A stretch of 64,000 nucleotides of DNA. Origin: Artemia franciscana (Eukaryota > Arthropoda > Branchiopoda > Anostraca > Artemiidae). Made by a program: the position numbers and the translations under genes. The stretch spans positions 246,001 through 310,000 of the forward strand of contig NC_088868.1 of NCBI RefSeq assembly GCF_032884065.1, written 5' to 3'. Every line of letters begins with the position of its first letter. Position 1 is the first letter of the stretch. Below, piece by piece: positions 1 through 43,065 of the stretch. The notes under the pieces are model-generated. The model ran no database searches and had not been told where the DNA came from. It saw only the letters and a program-made list of their open reading frames with translations.

Positions 1-137
1 TTTTTTCTCAAAATCATTCGATCAAAATTATGAGAAAGCCATTGAGCCAAAAAAAAAAAATATGCAAATTTCGTTTTGATTATTCCTCTGCGGAGAGCCA
101 AAATCAAAACATGCATTGATTCAAAAACGTTCAGAAA

Positions 138-435
138 TTAAATAAAAAAAACAAGTTTTTTCAACTGAAAGTAAGGTGTGACATCAAAACTTAAAACGCA
201 CATAAATTACTTCGTATATGAAAGAGGCTGCTTCCTCATCAACTTCGTTCTCTTTACGCTAAAGTTTTTTACTGTTTTAGAAAGAAGAATTGAGAGAAAG
301 AGTCAAACTTTAGCGTAAAGAGCGGGGCGTTGATGAGGAAGCAGCCTCTTTCATATACGGAGTAATTTCTGTTCGTTTTAAGTTTTAATGTCGCTCCTTA
401 CTTTCAGTTAAAAAAACTAGTTTTTTTTATTTAAT
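138..435. repeat. Foldback element, family A
   Basis: Arms of about 135 bases (138-272 and 303-435) are near-perfect reverse complements around a 30-base loop. The left arm runs from aactgaaagtaagg to ctttacgctaaagtt and the right arm returns through the same words. Related copies lie at 52800-53095 (both arms) and, partly, at 35287-35527, 50346-50465 and 53367-53430. The flank 1-137 matches, inverted, the sequence after the copy at 53100-53230, so the element extends beyond the arms. Confidence 0.85.
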
Positions 436-699
436 AGTGAGAAGACTCGTCATGGATCAGTGGCATCTAGAATAAATCTGATTAAACATTTGAATAGATA
501 TAGCCCAAGGCTTTATGCATAACTGCGAGAAAACACTTTTATAACACAAACTCTTGTTTTATAATATGCACAAAGTTACTATTAATCAGATTTTCAAGTT
601 TCATTCCGTTTTTATACAGGTGTAAAATCATTTTTAAATAATATATTTATCCAACTGTTCTTATTCTTTCGCAATGGCGTCATGCTATTGACCGAGTGA

Positions 700-890
700 C
701 AAGGCCGTATCTAGGGTGGGGTGGGGGGGTTAGGGGGTTTGAAGCCCCTTCGAAATGCTTGTCGTATCACCTAACGAAAATGAATATAAACTAATTTTTG
801 ATGCATTTTTAAAGTTTTTTGTAACCCTCCCCCTGAAAAAATCCTCTTGTATCCCCCTCCCCCCGAACAAAATTCTTGATACGGCCCTGC
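700..890. mobile_element. Short MITE-like element with ggccgtatc ends
   Basis: It starts aaggccgtatctaggg and ends cttgatacggccct, inverted ends of about 12 bases. G-rich and C-rich tracts lie just inside the ends. Confidence 0.5.
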
Positions 891-2129
891 CGGGCGATAT
901 TTCACAATTCATGTAAACGAAGAACACCGAATGAATATATTATTTAGGCCTATATATGGTACCATTGGTGGGGAAGCCCTGTTTTCACTATGGATTTTTC
1001 AGGCTCAGTCTGCTGAGAAAAACCTATTTTTGCTCATCGAAAAACAGACTACTGAAAAAAGCCACATCAAGTACGCATGATTTGCCTTTTTGTGCCTCAA
1101 AAGTACCAATGGAGACTGTGGCTGGCTAGAAAAGTAAAAAAGCACGGGCATGTTTTCCTGGAAAAGCTATAATGAAGACACGGCCTTAGACTTTTTCTCA
1201 GAGAATTATCTAAACTTGCTTAAAAATAAAAAAATCTTCATTTTTTCAACTTATTCCAACCAATTTTCAGCGTAAGTTGCAATTCAGAAAGAGCCTAAAA
1301 GCCAATTTCAAAATTATAATTCAAAAAATGGATGAAGCTGAATCTCAGCTATCATCAGATCTTCTGATGATCAGATAGCTCAATGTCAGATCAGTGCTGA
1401 TGAGTCGATCAGCAACATCGTCGTCTTTTGTTGAAAAAATTAGAAACCTAAGGACTGCAGAAAAATAACCTGGGGCCAATGGCCCATTGTGTACATGCTT
1501 AATAACCAGATTTGAACACAAGATAGTTTTTGAAAAAAGGTGGGTATTTATGTGACAAAACATTGATTGAAATATGGGACACATAAGATTTAACAGGAAA
1601 AAGCCAGCCAATCAACCGATTTCAGGTGGGGCGGGGGACCAAAGGTGCCATTTCTGTGTCTATTGTTCATATATTATTTTTATTATTGTTGTACTTTCTT
1701 GCAGCGAAACTTGGAGTGCATTTTTCTCTTTTTTGCCAGCTAAAGGAGACAATTCCCAGTCTCGATTTGAGTGCAATTTTCACTGATACATAAGACAAAT
1801 AAAATCTACCAATCTCAAGCAAAGAAAAATCCGACCAGTCTTCAATCCAGATTATGTTTTTGTCGCCCCTCTAACCCCCTTTCGGCGGCCCTAGTAATAT
1901 GTATTCTACTAAGTCTGTTAACCTTCTAGTTATCATTTTGTTATCATCCACTGATAACAGTGCATACTCGGGGAAAATGTTGACCCTAATATAAAGTATA
2001 GACTCTAAAACCATATCTTAGCAATAGCCAATGTTAACCTATTATCACCTAAGTTACACAAACACTTTTTTTCACGTGTTGTTTATTTGAAATTGAAAAC
2101 GAGCAAAGATCAATTGAAAAAAAAGAATG
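891..2129. other. No recognised gene
   Basis: AT-rich intronic or intergenic DNA. A perfect 9-bp hairpin (atcatcaga, three bases, tctgatgat) lies near 1350-1373. Nothing else is supported. Confidence 0.5.
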
Positions 2130-3455
2130 CGTGGCAAGTAAAAAGCGACGTTGAAACTTTAAACGAACAAAAATTAATATTTCAGAGTCTATCTAACATA
2201 TATCGGTAAAACTAGAGCAAATAAACCAGTTGATGGTATTCCCCCCATTTTTATAGGATTATAGAAAACTAGCGCGTTCTGAAAACGCAGGCCAAGTATA
2301 AAAAACAAGGATGTTTATTTATGAGTCAAAAATGAGTACGTAGCCTGACAACAGCGAACTAATCTGTAACACTTTTCGTATAGACTGCAATTAAAATTAC
2401 TTAAAAACTTAAGCATAAACATGAATATTAATTTAACAACCGTAAAGTCATTGAACATCACACAAAAATAAAAGATTGATGATTTTTCAGGTAATATCTT
2501 GGTCTCGCCCAGAGGTGATTTTAGGGTGGAGGCAACCGGGCGTAAAATTTCAAATAAATAATTTAAGGGTTATAATCTTTTTGTAATTTTCGAAGTTTTA
2601 TTTTTATTAAAATGAAATATAGGGGTAGTTGGCAGTAAGTATAAGCATATTCAATTGGAAATTCTCATTTTTCCCATATCTTCATCACCACTCCTTGAAA
2701 ATGTAAGCAGACCAAATCTAATTATTCTTAATGTTTTTGTGATATTCTGTATTGAAATTCTGTTAATAAATGGAAGTATGGTAAAATTTGGCCTGCAAAT
2801 CTTTTGGAGGTAGAGAGGAGGGGGGGGGGTTACTACTCAAGATTTTCCCCCAGGTGCCAGAGAGGCCAGAACCGCCACTGGTCTCACTAGCTTTAATGCC
2901 AATAATGAGTAATATACAATTTTAAATTGTAAAAAAAACACGCTTTAGTATTACTCGAAATGAAGAACAAATAAACCATAACATAAATTCCGGAAATCTG
3001 GTTATTTCTCTTTTTAGAACGGAGAATTTTCAGTTATGATACTAATTCTAAAGCTAGTCTATAGTCCTAATACCATCAATAGTGTTTCATTTTGGACTTG
3101 TCTACAAAATAATCATAAGACGTCCTTTTCATAACCAAAACGAGAGCCAATCATTGGACTGAGCTCATTGTGCTTAAGTGATACAAAATTAAACAAAAAA
3201 GCAACAATCCTAAGAGGCTTTATTTTTGTACTATAAAAAGTGTCCTTATTCGGTTTGCTTTTACTCTACCAAAACTTCTATATTATTTTGTGTTTTCAGT
3301 AAAGCGCTAGTTTTCTATAATCCTACAAGCATAGGGAAATATCATCAGTTGGTTCATTTGTACTAGTTTTATCAGTATATGTTAGATAGGCTGTGAAGCA
3401 ATAATTTTTGTTCGTTTTAAGTTTCAACTTTGCTCTTTACTTCCCTCAGAAAAAC
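2130..3455. mobile_element. Non-autonomous element of about 1.3 kb with long inverted ends
   Basis: The left arm 2130-2290 and the right arm 3290-3455 are reverse complements with small gaps, sharing aaactagcgc / gcgctagttt and the ataggattatagaaaac block. The outer part resembles family A (aaacgaacaaaaatta). The 1-kb interior has no ORF. It carries a nested short element at about 2505-2885 that starts agaggtgattttaggg and ends cagaaccgccactgg. Confidence 0.65.
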
Positions 3456-3949
3456 TTATTAAAAAATTAATTATTAATACAACGTATCCAGTTTCTTCTC
3501 TCTCTTCTATTGATATTCTATGGTTCAATAGTTCCTTTTTTATTATGTTTTATTAGGGTGTATTCGCTCTTCCGATACTAAAATAGACAACTTGTTTTAT
3601 TATTATATCTCCATTGCATGCAATGCGGAAGCTTTCTTTACACGCAACGAATGTCAGAACGAGATTTAATTTTTGGTTTTAAACCTGAGAAATTTGTTTT
3701 GATATACGTGCGAATTTAACTTTATTGAACAGGTGGGAATATTCTAAAATATCTAAGTCTGTCCAATACCGTATTTTATTGTTTGAAAATAATTAGTGCG
3801 TTTTCGCCTTTTCGAATGTATTTATGATAAAGAGAAACTTGGTGGACTTTGTTATTCAGAAAGTTTAGAATTCACGAAATTTGGCAGAGATCCAGATTGA
3901 AATGGGATTGTTAAATGGTGACGAAGACCACACTGCCTTTCCAACATAA

Positions 3950-4090
3950 ATACAAACAACGAGTAGAAACAACAGGCAATTTTTTCTTAAGACAGTGGAA
4001 CCTTAACCCTAAATAAATATTTCGACCCTATATCCAAGGTCCGTCCTCAGCAGAAAAAAAAATGAAAATATAAAAGAAACTCACATTAAA
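3950..4090. repeat. Solitary arm of the 27.4-kb foldback family
   Basis: It shares gtagaaacaa, aagacagtgg, aatatttcga and gtccgtcctcagca in order with both arms of the element at 27449-27755. A weaker relative is at 12990-13100. Confidence 0.5.
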
Positions 4091-4097
4091 ATTAAAA

Positions 4098-4515
4098 TGC
4101 TGAGAAAATTCGGTTTCACAGCCACAAAGACAAAATTCAATTTAGTTTACCACGCATAGTAATAGAAGATAGTGTCTGAACATGGATTTTAAAATGGAGA
4201 TTTGGGATTTCCCAAAGACTGAAAAAGAGGTAAGTATGTTTTTCCTGGATCAGGGGCTGTTACCAACAACAAAACAGTGTGTCAATGGACACAACATGAC
4301 TTCATACAATTTCATTAGCTTTATCAAAAGTTTGGGCTATATATTTGCCCATTATGGGGTGGGTGGGGTGCATTATATGAAATACCTTACTTAACCTAAA
4401 CTAACCACCTCTATATATAAAATATTTCATTAAGATATACCTGCATCCTAGTTTGTTTCACAAAAAGACCTAACTTCACTTATTGAGTGTGTTCTGCATA
4501 TTACACAAGTACCAA
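4098..4515. repeat. Composite repeat shared with 20160-20470
   Basis: Bases 4098-4305 recur inverted at about 20185-20385, whereas 4425-4515 recur in direct orientation at 20378-20470. A single arm of the G-tract foldback family (tttgggctatatatttgc) sits between them at 4333. The short open frame at 4182-4394 is part of this repeat and is not a gene. Confidence 0.6.
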
Positions 4516-6132
4516 AATTGATTATCGAAATGGCTTTTAGAAGCCACAAGTTTCGAATTTGTATTGCTTGTCAATAATAATATAATAAAAAGAACAAGAA
4601 ATTGACTTTCCGCTCCTTGCTTACGAATTTGTCTTCTCAGCCGGGCGCTGGACCTTTTGTTATTTATTTTATTATTAAAAAGAACCTGAACTTACAGGGA
4701 ACCTAAAATCAGTTCGAAAAAACGAGGCTAAATAGAAAAACTCAACAATAGCATTTTAAAATAGCAAATATTTAATATATTTCGGCTATAGCAGTTCATC
4801 TAAAAAATATATTTCACAAGTACAATTTTTTTTTACCTCTATTAATAGTCAGCTTATGTATTAAAAAAAAAAAAAAAATTGCCACCTGAGATATATCAAA
4901 TAAAAGGTATAGATTTGTAAAAATAGGTTTTTCAGCTTTTTCTACGAATGAGAACTTGGATATAACACCTTTTAGAAAAAAGAGTATTTAGTGAAAAAAA
5001 AGAAATGAATTGTTGTAAAAACACTTTGAAGTTTCCTAGAATTGTCTAATATTGATATTTGCATTAAAATTAATGCGTTTTTGTAATCCGCTCTCTTTAT
5101 TCGTTATTTCTGGAGAGACAGCTAAAAACCTGAACGACAAACAAATAAGAGCCTTAAAAAAATAGGTTTTTTAACCTGTTATACAAAATTTGAAATCAGT
5201 AAACAAATCGAAAAATCAAATTCCATCTGACGGGTTCCAAGTCAGTAAATAAACGAAATATTTTTTTGTTACAATATTTTGGAGAAAAAATATTACAATT
5301 TTAGTTTCACTGTGGTCTTGCCGGTACGATATTGCTAATAAAAATTTAAAGGGAAAATCGTCCTGTTTCGAGGCGTGTTCCCTTTTTCCACTTCATCTTA
5401 TAAAGAACTTTTAGTAGTAATTGAATAAGATTAGAACTGAGCAGCAGCAACTAGTCATTTCACAATTTCTGAAATAAAACACAGAAAATACAGCTAATTC
5501 GCCAAAAACTTTTTTTCTGACTTAATCTAAGGGAAGGAAATTACCAAAGAACAAAGGAAAAAATATGGTCACTTTTCAAAAATCTAAACTGCAGTGAAAT
5601 GTTAAATGACATTACAGAAAGCAAAACTTATAAAAAAAAAAATAACACATTTTTTCTCTTACAACTATTAACAGTAGAATCAATGAATTTCCTTGACAAT
5701 ATTGTTTATTATGGGGGAATCTATTTAAGAGATGATAAGAATTTCAGATTTTAAATAACTGGCATGTTTTTGTATTTAGTATCTTAATATTTTTTGTTAA
5801 AGTACATGTTAAATTGTGTTTGCATGTTTAAACTTAATTTTTCAGGCTTTATTGCCTTTTTAAATGTCATTTAAAATGTCTTTTTAAACGTTATTCTTAC
5901 AAGATGAATCAGATGGCAGATTTTGTAGAACTTAAATTAGGACAAAAATAATTACAAAAAAATAAAGAAGCGAATTGACTGAAAAAGAGACAAAAAGCAG
6001 AAAATTTCAAAGAACCGATCTTTTACATTAAAGGAAGGGTGAAGTCCCCTCTCGACTTTCCCCGCAATATTGCTAGTATATTTACTATCTTTTAAGATTC
6101 ATAAATGTTTGTACGTATATTTTTTTCACCAG
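4516..6132. other. AT-rich sequence left of the first visible exon
   Basis: Many A and T runs. No coding or transposon signature was recognised. It is presumably intron of the + strand gene. Confidence 0.45.
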
Positions 6133-36883
<30,751 letters not shown>

Positions 36884-37107
36884 TACTACAAACGGCTTAT
36901 TGAAGATGTGTTAAAAGTTCTTAGTTTGTTCAATAAGACGATAATAGTATTGTGCATTGCTGAATTTAACAGTTGAATAGGAATTTGAAATCATTTTATT
37001 CAGTTTTGTTTATATCCTTTATTGTTCTGTTGTTTTGAATTATTTTTATTCATTTCAAGGAGTGTTTTAGTGAATTAACAGTGGTATGATATAATTATGT
37101 GTGATGA

Positions 37108-37113
37108 AATAAA
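37108..37113 (+). promoter_or_regulatory. Poly(A) signal of the + strand gene
   Basis: AATAAA about 225 bases after the stop codon, in AT-rich 3' UTR. A (TA)n tract begins about 175 bases later. Confidence 0.6.
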
Positions 37114-37282
37114 ACAATGTTATTGTACAGCTCAAGTGGTATATCTATCTATATAGAAGGGGTGCCTTTTCGTCGAGGGGTTCTTATTTTAAAAGGAAGA
37201 CGTTTGGTTTTAAACGTAATCAGGGTGATGATTTGGCTTTTAGCCCCTCATTTTACTCTTGAACCATTTAAAATGACGTCCC

Positions 37283-37285
<3 letters not shown>

Positions 37286-37343
<58 letters not shown>
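37286..37343. repeat. (TA)n microsatellite
   Basis: About 28 TA units, just beyond the 3' end of the + strand gene. Confidence 0.95.
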
Positions 37344-37346
<3 letters not shown>

Positions 37347-38702
37347 CAACGATATCTTACTAATATCGAGATTTATTTAGAGCTAATTTGAACCAATAAG
37401 ATTTATCATAGAATTTTCTGACTAGCTGGTATGAACGCTACCTAGATTTCGGTATTGGTTAAATCTCATTGTGAATGTGCTTTAACGTAAATAATGAGTG
37501 GCTGGACAAAATAGTACTTCCACTATACCTGAATTTCTCGCAATGGCAATTGTTTTGTTTTTTATTAAATCTTACGAAAATTAATGCTCGTAATGCATGA
37601 ACATTAATGCGAAACTTCAACCGTTAATTTTTCTAAAAATAGTTTTCGGGAAGATCTCGGGACACCCAGCATTCTTTCGGGGACAATCAGGAATTATAGA
37701 AACACTGGTCCAAAATAATGGTGCTCTGGTGCACTCCCCCTGCGCCTGGAAAATTCTCCCCTCACCTAAAATTTAGAAGCCAAAGGGAAATTGAGACAAA
37801 TTAAAGAATGAAGAAAAGAAAGGATTCTTAATATTCTTCCTATATTCCTAAGGATACACGATGTAGAATATTCTACAGGTTATGTTTAATTTCTTTCAAT
37901 TTTTCTTTTCATGTTTTTTTTTTTGGGGGGGGGGGGGTGGTTTTGGTGGGAACTGAATTATCATAGTAGAGCAAGATAAAGACCAAATAAATTAATTTGT
38001 TTACTTGTTTAAAATTAGGTGCTCAACTTACATCTTCTTGATTATGCCATGGAGTTCGACTCCATGTTATTGTAATAAAAAATAAAATAAAAAAAGGTAC
38101 TTCAGACAGGAAAACTGTTTAATATAGGCCTAGTGGACGCGTTTCGATCACAAAAGGGTGAATAGGTATCATGTATTATAGATATCGGTGTTAGACAGTA
38201 GTTCCACTTTAGGAATTTCCCTTCTACTTTCTGAGGTCGTCTAGGAGTGAACTTTTACATTTAGGGATTTTACAAGTCTTCAAAATTCTTTCCCTTTACC
38301 TGCTCAATTTAGCATATAGGGGGTATTTCCCAGAAGAGGTAGTGGAATCCGCTCAGTACCAAAATAAAACACCTCCCCGAAACAGTTTTACGTTTACACT
38401 ACCCTGATGAGGGATGGGGTCTTGAGCCTCATTTTCATTCCCCTTAATGTCTTAAGATTTCCTCTAAAATTGTCTTTCCTTTTTATACAGTCTGCCTGTT
38501 TGTGCTTTTTTTTACTCTGGAAAGGAGTAATTTACTGTGTACGTGCCTAACTTATAATACATCACACTATAAATAACTAGCCCTCCAGATGAATTTTAGT
38601 TTTAGTTCCTATCTTTCGAATACTGTACAGATACTTATTAATTAAACGAAACATACCCAAGAAGTAAGTTAGATTAATCCTAATGAAATATAGCCTTTAG
38701 TT
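37344..38702. other. Intergenic, no recognised gene
   Basis: A 12-G tract near 37925. Nothing coding. Confidence 0.4.
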
Positions 38703-38824
38703 TCAATTTGTGCTATGTATTTGCACACTTAGGGTGGGTGGGGGGTTTAGTCTGATAAAGTATTTGAACAGCACCCCTAACCTAAGCCCTACCCCACCAA
38801 ACGTGCAAATATATGGCCCAAATT
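38703..38824. mobile_element. G/C-tract foldback element
   Basis: It starts aatttgtgctatgtatttgc and ends gcaaatatatggcccaaatt, with G-rich and C-rich tracts just inside. Confidence 0.65.
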
Positions 38825-39316
38825 ATAAGACCGGTTTTCTGAGATCTGACCTAGCGCAATTCTCAAATTTTAACGGATAAAATACCAAAACGTCAATGGC
38901 TATTGTTTTCTTATACTGAAATTCTGCTACAGACAATATTTGATCAGTCAAGCGAGAAAAAAGCAAAGAATAAGTCGTGAATACGATTGATTCAAGTCTC
39001 TTTTTGTAAAAAAGTTAATTGAAATAAATAAGGGGTTTTCCTTTTTCTTTTCTAGTGAAATTATGTTTTGTTCTCAGAAAACTTCAAAAATAAAGCTCAT
39101 CAATAAAAAAAAGGCTTGGTTTTATTTAGCAAAGCCTTACAGAGGTGGGGTGAGAGTAAACATAACTTGTAATCGTAAATCGTAAGTGTATTTCTGAGAA
39201 TATGCTACTGACAGAAACGATTGTATGCAGCGGGACAGTACTGATATACCATAATGTGAGACTATATCATATATTACCGGTTGCTCGGTAGATTTGTATA
39301 TATTGATTCTCGCTAT

Positions 39317-39347
<31 letters not shown>

Positions 39348-40230
39348 GTTCTCCATTATTTGCCCTAAACTATACCATATTATTTAAGATATCTTATAAC
39401 GATCAGTTTGAATTTTCTTGGGTTGGTAACAAGATGGGAGAATTTATTCAAACTAATCCGCTGGCAAGGAAAAACCCATCTTGATTACCTGAAATTATTT
39501 TTTTCGGTGCTTTTTCACCATTTTGTTGAAACTTGATCTCATAAGGCTTAATCAAACGCCATTGACAAATTGCCTAATTATTTTTTCTTGACGCAGATTT
39601 TTCTAGGAATATCTCTCGTCCCTTTTTTTTAGTAAAAAAAAAGTCAAAAAGAGCAAAATAATTGGATTTTGGGGGTTACAGAATCTAGTGTCCAGTGTAG
39701 TGATTAGTGGAATAATAAATAATAATAATACATTTAAAATTCTTTATCATTTGTTCGTAACTTAAAAATTTTCATTTGAAAGACAACTCTTCTCTCATAA
39801 AGCGTTTAAATATGAAATTTGAAGAAACTCGTATTTTGAAAGAGGTCGAAGGCGATACCACTCATGTTTAAAAAGAAACAGTAGACACGGGTAAGAACAA
39901 AAAGTCTAGACATAACTACACTGGACTCATCAGGACTGCTTATTAAAGACAAAGACAACTATGACTGGCCAATAGTGGTGTCAATTCTTAGAAATTTAGT
40001 AGAGGCAAAATGTATTTTTAAAATCAAAAAAAGGAATTTTTAAATAGGAGGTTAATATAAGGCTGTACACGACATTGTCATGTAGATGTCAGTTTCCAGA
40101 TATTCACTAACAAAAAAATTCGTTACTAAACTCCCAGCCCCTATATAGCTGACTTATGAGGATTGACAAATAGTACGCTTGCACCCCAAAGAAAAGAAAC
40201 AGTACACACAGCAGGAGCTGAAAATGTCAT
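38825..40230. other. Intergenic, poly(A) tract, no gene recognised
   Basis: A 27-A run at 39318-39344. Bases near 39970-40010 (gtggtgtcaattcttagaaattta) recur at 54430, a probable short-element end. Confidence 0.4.
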
Positions 40231-40278
40231 TGAAAAGGATATAAAAATTCTTAGCAAAGAAATAGCAGAAAGAATTAG

Positions 40279-40690
40279 CAAAGAAATATACAATATTCTG
40301 AGCATATTGATGAACACCACAGAGAAGTAAGCCAGAAACTAGTAAAACTAGAAGAAATAGCAGAAACTAATATACAACATTCTGAGCATATTGATGAATG
40401 CCACAAAGAAGTAAGCCAGTCTGCAGCAAAAAACGGTAAAACCGCAGAAAGAACGAAAAGGCATAGACGTTAAAGAAAAAGGACGAATAAGCCTATTTGT
40501 GTTGATTTTACCACGGATAAATCACCCATTGAGACAAGTGCACATGCAATAAATTCTTTTCTAAATCATTCTGATGTAGCAACGTTTTACACCTCCTCGT
40601 ATGTTTTTAGCGGGAGAGGGACAACTGCCCTATCCCGTACCGCTTGCTTACTTTTTTCAGGAAGCTGTTGGCGTGTTATTTACAACTAAT
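40279..40690 (+). pseudogene. Decayed open frame with an internal 28-residue repeat
   Basis: One frame runs from 40279 to TAA at 40471 and then stays open to 40690. The first part contains NIQYSEHIDEHHREVSQ and, 28 codons later, NIQHSEHIDECHKEVSQ, separated by KLVKLEEIAET, a charged coiled-coil-like composition. The frame to the left is shifted by an indel. No family is recognised. A retroelement ORF1 remnant or a processed pseudogene fragment are possibilities. Confidence 0.4.
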
Positions 40691-41747
40691 TGTTTTCAAT
40701 AAAAAGTTCGACAAAAGTATTTTAGAAAAATTTAAGGGAAGTTGGTAAAACTCGGGGGGAGGGGAGTGTCCCGTCAACGCGTCTGATTGATGCTAAAACT
40801 TAGAGGTCTTTTTAGTTTGATTTTAAACTAACTGAAAGAGTAGTTAAGTACTCGAAGTTGCAGAAATATACAAAGATAAAATATCGTATCTTCCTTTTCC
40901 ATTTATAGAACTTTAATTCTAATGGAAAAAATAAACCACTTACAAAAATGAATACACAAGCTAAACAAACACTAGATTTATTCAAACAGGAAAAAAGGCA
41001 CATAATATCATCTTAAGGAATTTTAGCACTAAAAACAATTATGTTCATTTTGTACATTTAAAATCAAATATCATAACTATATAAATGCAAGTTACAGGGG
41101 AGAATATGTCACTCTTAGGGGAAGGGTCCCTGAGACTCTCCACAATGTCCAGATTTTCGTCATTTCTCCTAATCTTTTTTACGTTTTGCCTGTTTTTGCA
41201 AATTTCGGTTCCCCTCCCCCGATTAATTCTTGCGTACAATCCTTATCACTATGATAAAAACGTCAAAGAAAAGGAACTTGACATTTAAGTACTTGAATGG
41301 TTTTTAGAGTATTTTAATTTTTTGGGTATTCGTTGAAACTAATTTTTTAATTAGTAACTGTTAGTGAATTGTTTGTCGCTATTTAGGATACTGGTATAAA
41401 AATCTATCGACTGATCTAAGTAAGTGATTAAGCACTCGAATTTGCAGCCATAAGCATGATGTCAAGTGAGATATCAGTTTAAAGTTTAAAAATTCAAATA
41501 TGGGCCTAACATTTGGGTAATGCCCAAAGGCGTTATTCAAGGCAGGAATTCGAGAAGCGTTATTTGATTTTTTTCAAATTAAGACGTTGAGTCTGTAGTC
41601 TTAATAATATTCTTGCTTATCCGCAATCACAAAAAATTCAGTATCAACTCTGTTTTATCCCCTTTCTCGCTCACAGACAAAGTTTGAAAAGGAAGCTATT
41701 GCACTTTTAATCACATTTTTACGAAAAAAAATCCAATATCTAAAATT

Positions 41748-42012
41748 CATTATTATTTTTTTTGGACGAATAGTACTTGTTTTCTTTTTCTTCTTTACTA
41801 TTACTCCATCTTCCTTTTCTTTTTACGAGTTTTATTCTTTCTTAATTTAGTTTATTATTAGTTTATTTATTTATTATTAGTTTATTTATAATAAATTTAG
41901 TTTATTAATTTATTATTATTTTTTGGACGAAGAGCATTTGTTTTCTTTTTCTTCTTTTTATTACTCCAATTTTCTTTTTCTTACAAGTTTTATTCTTTCT
42001 TAATTTGTTTTA
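41748..42012. repeat. Direct duplication, about 171 bases apart
   Basis: ttggacgaatagtacttgtt and the following pyrimidine-rich stretch (41760-41860) recur at 41932-42012. Confidence 0.7.
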
Positions 42013-42261
42013 TTCTGTTTGTTTTGTTTCCAAGTTCTTTTTTCCTTTTCTTGCTTCTATTACTTTGCTTTCCTTTTTTCATTGAAAGGAGGAAAAGAAA
42101 GTTATTATTATATTATATATTTACTGGTTTATGATGATCCGAGTAATCTATGCTTATTCTTTATATTTTTCGAATGCTTATCCTTTTTGAAAGGAGACTG
42201 GCTTAGACAATATATTTTAGAATAAAAATACAGCCTTTTCAAAGTGGAATACGAATATAAC

Positions 42262-42550
42262 ACCCTTCTGGGTAGTGTTTACGGGGAAGGAAGAAACGTC
42301 TCCCTTCCCGATATCCCTTTACGTTTTTTTTTTTATTTAGGATCCCTATTCATTAAATACAATAGGTTTTTTTTATTATCAAAAACTAAGGACAATGAAA
42401 AATACATACAGGGTATTTACGAGGAAGGAGATGCCTCCCCGGCATGCCTTTATGTTTTTTTCTAAATTTATGATCCCTATACATAAATACAATAGGAAAA
42501 TAACACATGATTACAAATTCAAGGACAATGGAAAATACATAAGGACAGTT
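42262..42550. repeat. Tandem duplication, about 145 bases
   Basis: gaaggaagaaacgtctccc through aaggacaatgaaaaatacat recurs immediately as gaaggagatgcctcccc through aaggacaatggaaaatacat. Confidence 0.75.
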
Positions 42551-42739
42551 TTTGACAAATCTTAGTTAATGATAGGCACGTAAGAAGGCTCTTTTCCCCA
42601 TGTGCATTTCAGAGTATTCTTGTCTATAAGAGAAGGTTTTTTTTAGGAGGGGGATTTTTTCTTACCCGGGGAATAACTTTTACGGAGGGGGGATGATCGT
42701 CTAGGTATGTGCCATGAAGCGCAGCTGATTTTTAAAATT

Positions 42740-43065
42740 AATTTTAATAAGCGCAGATATAACCTACTTAATTAGAGCCAAATACTCGAGTAATACCTAA
42801 TACAATGTTTTAAGACAATGTTTTATCACAAAATTTGTAATAAGCGCAGATATAACCTATTTAATTATAGCCAAATGCCCGGGTAATACCTAATACAATG
42901 TTTATAGACAATGTTTTATAACAAAATTTTTAATAAGCACAGATATAACCTTATAGCCAAATGCCCCGGTAATACCTACAATGTTTTATAACAAAATTTT
43001 TAATAAGCGCAGATAAAACCTATTTAATTATAGGCAAATGTCCGGGTAATACCTAATACAACGCA
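42740..43065. repeat. Tandem repeat, about 92 bases, nearly four copies
   Basis: The word taataagcgcagatataacc starts units at about 42746, 42838, 42931 and 43001. The third unit is shortened to about 70 bases. Confidence 0.85.

Noticed and set aside
1396..1440. Hammerhead ribozyme core (ctgatgag at 1398)
   Set aside because: No GAAA at the right distance and no closing stems. The region is a set of short palindromes around gatc words.
4182..4394. First exon of a gene with donor gtaagt at 4229
   Set aside because: The same sequence lies inverted near 20.3 kb, so it is part of a repeat. Its phase does not lead to the exon at 6133.
42740..43065. CRISPR-like repeat array (also 49668-49995)
   Set aside because: The units are imperfect tandem repeats without unique spacers of constant length, and the sequence is eukaryotic.
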